From positions 1-64,000 of the forward strand of contig CAYWZW010000021.1 in NCBI GenBank assembly GCA_964462945.1: a stretch of 64,000 bases of DNA, read 5' to 3'. A program made the position numbers and the translations under genes. Positions 59,590-64,000 of the stretch are shown here, piece by piece; position 1 is the stretch's first letter, and every line of letters starts with the position of its first letter. Source of the DNA: GCA-020343675 sp964462945 (GTDB lineage Bacteria; Planctomycetota; Phycisphaerae; Sedimentisphaerales; Anaerobacaceae). The notes below the pieces were generated by a model. It did no database searches and had not been told where the DNA came from. It saw only the letters and a list, made by a program, of their open reading frames with translations.

Positions 59590-61593
59590 TTAGCCGGCCG
59601 CCTGTTCCTGCTGTTTTTTGGGCTCCAGTTTTGGCGGTGCGCTCTTGGCCTGCTCGGCGGCCAGCAAGTCGGCGACGGTGGGTTTGTCCAGGAAGCCGCC
59701 ATCCAAAATCAGCTTCACCTCATCGGCGTCGAGCGTTTCGTATTTCAGCAGGGCCTTGGCCACGTTCTGAAGCCTGTCTTTGTTTGCTTCTATCAATTCT
59801 CTGGCTTTTGTGTGGGCTTCGCCGGTAAGTCTCTTTACCTCGTTGTCGATAAGCTCGGCGGTTTTTTCCGAGTATTCTCTCTCGGCCGGCATCGGGTACA
59901 CCATCTCCTTGATGCCTAAGTCCGGTCCATAGCTGATCGGACCCAGCTCCTCGCTCATGCCCCAGGTCAAGACCATCTGTTTCGCGATGTTGGTCGCCTG
60001 CTGAATGTCCGACTGGGCGCCGCTGGATATGTCCTCACAGAACATCTCTTCCGCGACTCGACCGCCGAAACACACCTGCAAGAGCGCCATGCAATATCTC
60101 TTTGTGAATATCGTCCTGTCTTTTTCCGGCAGGGCAAACGTCGCGCCGCCCATCGGTCCGCGGGGAATGATGCTCACCTTGTGCAGCGGGTCCGCATCTT
60201 TGAGCAAGGACTGCACGAGCGTATGACCGGCTTCGTGGTAAGCGATGATTTCCTTTTCCTTCTCGTCGATGACCCGGCTCTTTTTTGCTCTTCCCCATCG
60301 GACCTTGTCTCTGGCTTCCTCCAGGTCGGCCATTTCGATGTAATCTTTGTTGGCCATCGTCGCCGCCAGGGCCGCTTCGTTGATGATCGCCGCCAGGTCC
60401 GCCCCGCTGAACATCGGCGTCCCGCGCGCCAGCCTCTCAAGATTGGAGTCGGGTCCCAGCTTGACTTTCTTGGCGTGGACTCGCAGGATTTCAACTCGGC
60501 CTTTCAGGTCCGGCAGGGGTACAAAGACTTGCCGGTCGAATCGTCCGGGCCGGGTCAGCGCGTGGTCCAGAATGTCGGCGCGATTTGTCGCCGCAATCAC
60601 GATCACCTGGTCGTTCGTGTCAAAGCCGTCCATCTCGACCAGGATGGCATTGAGCGTTTGCTCCCGCTCGTCGTGTCCGCCGCCGACGAAGCCGGGACCG
60701 CGTTTTCGCCCGATGGCATCCACTTCGTCGAGGAAAATAATGCAGGGTGAATTGTCTTTGGCCTGCTTGAACAAGTCGCGCACGCGCGACGCCCCCACGC
60801 CGACGAACATCTCCACGAAGTCGCTTCCGGAAATGCTGAAGAACGGGACGTCGGCCTGGCCCGCGATGGCCTTCGCCAGCAGCGTCTTTCCGCAGCCGGG
60901 CGGGCCGACCAGCAGGACGCCGCGGGGAATGCGGCCGCCCAGACGCTGGAATCTTCTGGGGTTCTTCAGGAACTCGATGATCTCGGCGACTTCTTCCTTC
61001 GCTTCATCGACGCCGGCAACATCCGCAAACGTGAAATTGGCCTTGTCTTTCCCCTGCAGTCGATGTCTGCTCCGCCCGAAGGACATCAACATTCCGCCGG
61101 CCCCGCTGCGAAGGTTGCGGGCGAAGAAAAAGTAGAAGAATCCGATCAACAAAAGCAGCGGCAGGACCCACTGGATCAGCAGAATAAGCCATATCCGCTG
61201 CGGCGCCGTATCATTCTTTATCTGCTTGTTCTGCTGTAACAGCTCCTTAAGCCAGGATCCATGCACATCCGGATTGAAATAGACCACAAAAGACTTTTTG
61301 TCCCGGCCCTGCTGGCTGCGAAGATAGTCGTCCGTGAATTGGCCCGTGACGTCCGTGTCCTTCACCGTGACGCTCCCGATGTGCCCGTCTTCAACGTGCT
61401 TGACAAATTCACTCCATCCAATCGTCTCGACTCTCTGCCATTGCCCCACCGTGACCATCAGGGTGATTATCGCGATGAGAATGATGACGTAGCTGAGCGG
61501 TCCTCGTCGATAACGCGGAAGGGGCGGGCTGCCCGGCTTGTTTTGCGGGCCACGGCGCTGCAACGTCGGTTTTTCGTCTTGACTATCCGTCAT
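59590..61593 (-). CDS. ftsH: ATP-dependent zinc metalloprotease FtsH
   Basis: A 667-residue membrane AAA protease. Two N-terminal helices (~30-48, ~130-155), Walker A GPPGCGKTLLAKA, Walker B IIFLDEVDAIG, SRH ATNRADILDHALTRPGRFDR, and zinc-site HEAGHTLVQ. Degrades misfolded membrane proteins. Start at 61593; no strong ribosome site. Confidence 0.97.
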   Translation of the reverse strand: MTDSQDEKPTLQRRGPQNKPGSPPLPRYRRGPLSYVIILIAIITLMVTVGQWQRVETIGWSEFVKHVEDGHIGSVTVKDTDVTGQFTDDYLRSQQGRDKKSFVVYFNPDVHGSWLKELLQQNKQIKNDTAPQRIWLILLIQWVLPLLLLIGFFYFFFARNLRSGAGGMLMSFGRSRHRLQGKDKANFTFADVAGVDEAKEEVAEIIEFLKNPRRFQRLGGRIPRGVLLVGPPGCGKTLLAKAIAGQADVPFFSISGSDFVEMFVGVGASRVRDLFKQAKDNSPCIIFLDEVDAIGRKRGPGFVGGGHDEREQTLNAILVEMDGFDTNDQVIVIAATNRADILDHALTRPGRFDRQVFVPLPDLKGRVEILRVHAKKVKLGPDSNLERLARGTPMFSGADLAAIINEAALAATMANKDYIEMADLEEARDKVRWGRAKKSRVIDEKEKEIIAYHEAGHTLVQSLLKDADPLHKVSIIPRGPMGGATFALPEKDRTIFTKRYCMALLQVCFGGRVAEEMFCEDISSGAQSDIQQATNIAKQMVLTWGMSEELGPISYGPDLGIKEMVYPMPAEREYSEKTAELIDNEVKRLTGEAHTKARELIEANKDRLQNVAKALLKYETLDADEVKLILDGGFLDKPTVADLLAAEQAKSAPPKLEPKKQQEQAAG

Positions 61594-61630
61594 ATTCAAT
61601 ACGTGGCATTGGGTGATTCGGTGCACGATT

Positions 61631-62185
61631 CTACCAGTTCCTTTCCATCAGTTCTACGATCTTTCGGGCCAGGTTGTTTGCGGCAAGAGCGGAGGCGTAC
61701 TTGAAGTCCTGTTTTTGGTACTCCGAATAGCTCGCCAAGGCGCTCACCTGGCGGTGGTCGATCAGCAATTGTCCGGTCTTGAGGTTCTTCCAGTCCACCA
61801 CGGCCACCAGCTCCACCTCTTTCTCCAGGACGGTGCCTATGTCTCGATCGGTGCTGAGCGCCAATTCGCCGATCGATACGATTTGTCCGCTAATCTCCGT
61901 ATCCGCCCGGTCCGGGTCGGAGACGATTTTGTAGGGCGTCTCAAGCTCAATGCGCTTGGCCAGCGCATCGGACAGCTCATACTCGACGCCGCGCCGAAAG
62001 CTCTGGTTGTCAAACATCCTCAGGCACACGGTGCTGACGTCCCGCGGAAACAGCGATTCATCGGAATAACCGGCCATCTCGGCGCATCCGCACAGGCCGG
62101 CACAAGACACACCGAGACACATCAACGCCCATGCGGAAGCGGACGTGCGACGAACAGACCGTAGTTTGGAGATTCCTTTCTTCAT
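61631..62185 (-). CDS. lptE: LPS-assembly lipoprotein LptE-like
   Basis: A 184-residue protein with a lipobox LCGC (Cys ~34) and an LptE-like body (STVCLRMFDNQSFRRGVEYE). It supports LptD at the outer membrane. Overlaps the bamD-like stop by 4 bp (ATGA). Confidence 0.75.
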   Translation of the reverse strand: MKKGISKLRSVRRTSASAWALMCLGVSCAGLCGCAEMAGYSDESLFPRDVSTVCLRMFDNQSFRRGVEYELSDALAKRIELETPYKIVSDPDRADTEISGQIVSIGELALSTDRDIGTVLEKEVELVAVVDWKNLKTGQLLIDHRQVSALASYSEYQKQDFKYASALAANNLARKIVELMERNW

Positions 62186-63186
62186 TTTTCGCCGGACGTC
62201 TGATTGTCGCTTGTCATGTCCCGGCCCGCCGCAAGCAGCTCCTTTGCTGTTTCTGCCGCCTGTGTGCCGGGCCAGTCGCTCACGACCATATCATAATAAA
62301 GATTGGCCGACTGTCTATTTCCAACCGCCTGGTAATACCGGCCGATACGGAGTTGTTTGCCGGCCAATTGCTCTTCTATCTCCCGGAGTATCTCATCGAC
62401 GCCGATTTCCTGGGCGTCTTTGGGGTAGAGTAATCGGAATCTTTCATAACAGCTTTTTGCCGTGCTGAGGCGTGAGGCGTCGTAAAGAGACCTTTTGCGC
62501 TCGGGCTCTTGGTTATACGCCGCATGTTTGCACCGGGCCATACCGAGCAGCGCATCTTTGCCCACCGGCCCCGTTTGCCATTCCAGCGATATCTCCCACC
62601 ATTTGAGATAGGCTTCGTTGTACATTTGCCTCTCTTGGTAGCTGTTGGCTACCGCCAAAGCCGCTCTTGTGCCCAGCGGCGAATCAATGCCGGCTCGGTC
62701 GGTAATCTTTTCCATGATCTTGACGCCCTCGGCATATCCCTTCAGTTTGATGAAACCGAGCACGGTTTTTTTCCTGCCGGCTAAATAGGCCGTGGCGATG
62801 GCAAACTCCCTGTCCAGCGCCGCCTGGCAAAGCGCGCTTTTCGGATAATCGGCCAGCAGCTTGTCATAGCTGCGGACCGCCTTGACGAACCGCCCTTTGC
62901 AGTAGAATAGCTCGGCCTTGACGAAGGCATCGAAGTCGGGCCCCGCAATCTCCGGAAAGTCCTCCTTGAGCGCGTCGAAAGCGTCGCGTGCCGCCTCGGC
63001 CTGGCCCGTGTTGACCAATTCCTTCGCCTCGGCCACCGCCAGCAGGAACTTGTCCTGCCCCCCCGCCGAGACCGCCTTCCAGTCCTGGTCTTTGTCCAGC
63101 CGAAGCGTGTCCGCCGAACCCGCCCAGGAGGCCGACACCACAAGCACGACAGCCAACGCTACAAATCGCATTCTGTGTTTCGACAT
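62182..63186 (-). CDS. BamD/YfiO-like TPR protein
   Basis: A 334-residue exported protein (signal residues ~1-24) with TPR-like repeats, e.g. AELFYCKGRFVKAVRSYDKL, and a C-terminal QLRIGRYYQAVGNRQSANLY. Resembles BamD/YbgF-type factors in outer-membrane assembly. First gene of the minus-strand block. Confidence 0.7.
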   Translation of the reverse strand: MSKHRMRFVALAVVLVVSASWAGSADTLRLDKDQDWKAVSAGGQDKFLLAVAEAKELVNTGQAEAARDAFDALKEDFPEIAGPDFDAFVKAELFYCKGRFVKAVRSYDKLLADYPKSALCQAALDREFAIATAYLAGRKKTVLGFIKLKGYAEGVKIMEKITDRAGIDSPLGTRAALAVANSYQERQMYNEAYLKWWEISLEWQTGPVGKDALLGMARCKHAAYNQEPERKRSLYDASRLSTAKSCYERFRLLYPKDAQEIGVDEILREIEEQLAGKQLRIGRYYQAVGNRQSANLYYDMVVSDWPGTQAAETAKELLAAGRDMTSDNQTSGEK

Positions 63187-63402
63187 ACCGTAAATCTGCA
63201 ATGGTTTTCTGTTTCACCAGCCTCCCACGAGCTTTGGCCATTATACAGGTTCTTGCAAGCATTGCAAACCTACAGTCCAAAATATAGCATCGTGCCGAAA
63301 TTTCCACTACGACTGCAAAAAAACTTGTTTTCCGCACATCCTGCGGTTATAAGTATGCCATCGATCAACCGTATTTTTGCCGAATTTATGGAGGTGCAAG
63401 AA

Positions 63403-64000
63403 ATGTCGAAGGATGTGCGGACAATTTTGATGGTCGTTGCGGCTGGCCTGGGCCTGATAGCGGCCGCCGGCTGCCAGATGGATTGGCTCGGCGGCGCGCC
63501 GGTTCGCCGGATCACCGTTGAGGACTACGCGGACAAGATGAAGGCCGGCTGGATCGGCCAAATGGCCGGCGTCGGCTGGGGCGGGCCCACCGAATTCCGC
63601 TACAAAGGCCAAATCATACCGGAAGACAAGATGCCGGCGTGGAAGCCCGACCTGATCAACCAGTTCAATCAGGACGACATCTACGTCGAGATGACGTTCC
63701 TGCGATCCTTGGAACTCTATGGCATGGATGTTCCGATCCGTCAGGCGGGCATCGACTTTGCCAACAGCGGCTACCCCCTCTGGCACGCCAACCGGAACGG
63801 CCGTGATAATCTGCGCCAGGGCATCGCGCCCCCGGATTCCGGGCATCCGAAGTTCAACAAGCACGCCGACGACATTGATTATCAGATCGAGGCCGACTAC
63901 TCCGGCCTGATCGCCCCGGGCCTGCCCAACGTCGCCATCGAGCTGGGCGAGAAGTTCGGCCGGCTGATGAACTACGGCGACGGCCTCTACGGCGGCCAGT
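63403..64000 (+). CDS. ADP-ribosylglycohydrolase-like lipoprotein (partial)
   Basis: Open to the window end (199 codons seen). Signal with lipobox IAAAGC. The body starts VEDYADKMKAGWIGQMAGVG and has NQDDIYVEMTFLRSLELYG, typical of the ADP-ribosylglycohydrolase-like family. GGAGGTG precedes the ATG at 63403. Divergent from the BamD-like gene. Confidence 0.72.
   Translation, partial: MSKDVRTILMVVAAGLGLIAAAGCQMDWLGGAPVRRITVEDYADKMKAGWIGQMAGVGWGGPTEFRYKGQIIPEDKMPAWKPDLINQFNQDDIYVEMTFLRSLELYGMDVPIRQAGIDFANSGYPLWHANRNGRDNLRQGIAPPDSGHPKFNKHADDIDYQIEADYSGLIAPGLPNVAIELGEKFGRLMNYGDGLYGGQ

Noticed and set aside
1..64000. tRNA, rRNA, CRISPR or intact insertion sequence
   Set aside because: No T-arm, conserved rRNA, regularly spaced repeats or transposase motifs were seen.

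Overview
The window looks like a chromosomal segment of a Planctomycetota bacterium, most likely class Phycisphaerae (Sedimentisphaerales-like). This is inferred from gene content, not from any rRNA marker. The main signs are large secreted modular proteins ending in dockerin-like repeats, a prepilin-type protein with the H-X9-DG motif, Tat-type signals on a sugar-isomerase-like enzyme and a TIM-barrel-like enzyme, a complete rnfCDGEAB operon, and LptE/BamD-type envelope genes that imply an outer membrane. Most of the window is GC-rich. Two genes (45-674 and 54951-55949) are clearly AT-richer and look acquired.

Layout. 1-6.1 kb is an accessory stretch: a membrane protein, an addiction-module antitoxin without a visible toxin, a small gene overlapping a nucleotidyltransferase, a DUF434 protein, a secreted nitrilase flanked by a duplicated piece of the DUF434 gene, and a large AsmA-like protein. 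6.2-13.9 kb holds an RNase Z-like hydrolase, a PadR/membrane-protein pair with a palindromic operator, a sugar isomerase-like protein, a nucleotide-sugar dehydrogenase and a LamG/dockerin-like secreted protein. 14-17 kb is rny-ymdB behind a strong promoter and a 500-nt structured leader. 18-20 kb has two cold-shock genes with matching promoters, leaders and terminators on either side of a prepilin-like gene. 20-31 kb is mixed metabolism and secreted proteins. 29-38.4 kb contains seven copies of a repeated two-hairpin RNA-like element on the minus strand. 38-41.3 kb has small membrane proteins and coiled-coil proteins. 41.4-48.4 kb is the Rnf energy-conserving complex with an RseC-like partner and a convergent flavin transferase (ApbE). 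48.4-57.7 kb holds housekeeping and repair genes, plus an AT-rich proteasome-like Ntn-hydrolase. 57-63.2 kb is a minus-strand envelope and protein-quality block (bamD-like, lptE, ftsH, dsbD, nth). The window ends inside an ADP-ribosylglycohydrolase-like lipoprotein.

The most interesting signal is the minus-strand RNA family at 29.2-38.4 kb. Five copies end in a GC-rich hairpin whose loop carries CCUCC-type (anti-Shine-Dalgarno) sequence, and several are followed by U-runs. Four copies share an upstream block with CGTTA and YGGCAC exactly 16 nt apart. Two more copies are 95% identical to each other and share a hairpin loop with the first group. This fits a multicopy sRNA family acting on ribosome-binding sites. 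Other signals worth checking are the stand-alone proteasome-fold protein, genes whose -10 box sits 6-7 nt before the start codon (leaderless), paired cold-shock leaders, and two small membrane proteins of 30 and 51 residues.

No tRNA, rRNA, CRISPR array or intact insertion sequence was seen. All family names come from motif recognition by eye; no database search was run.
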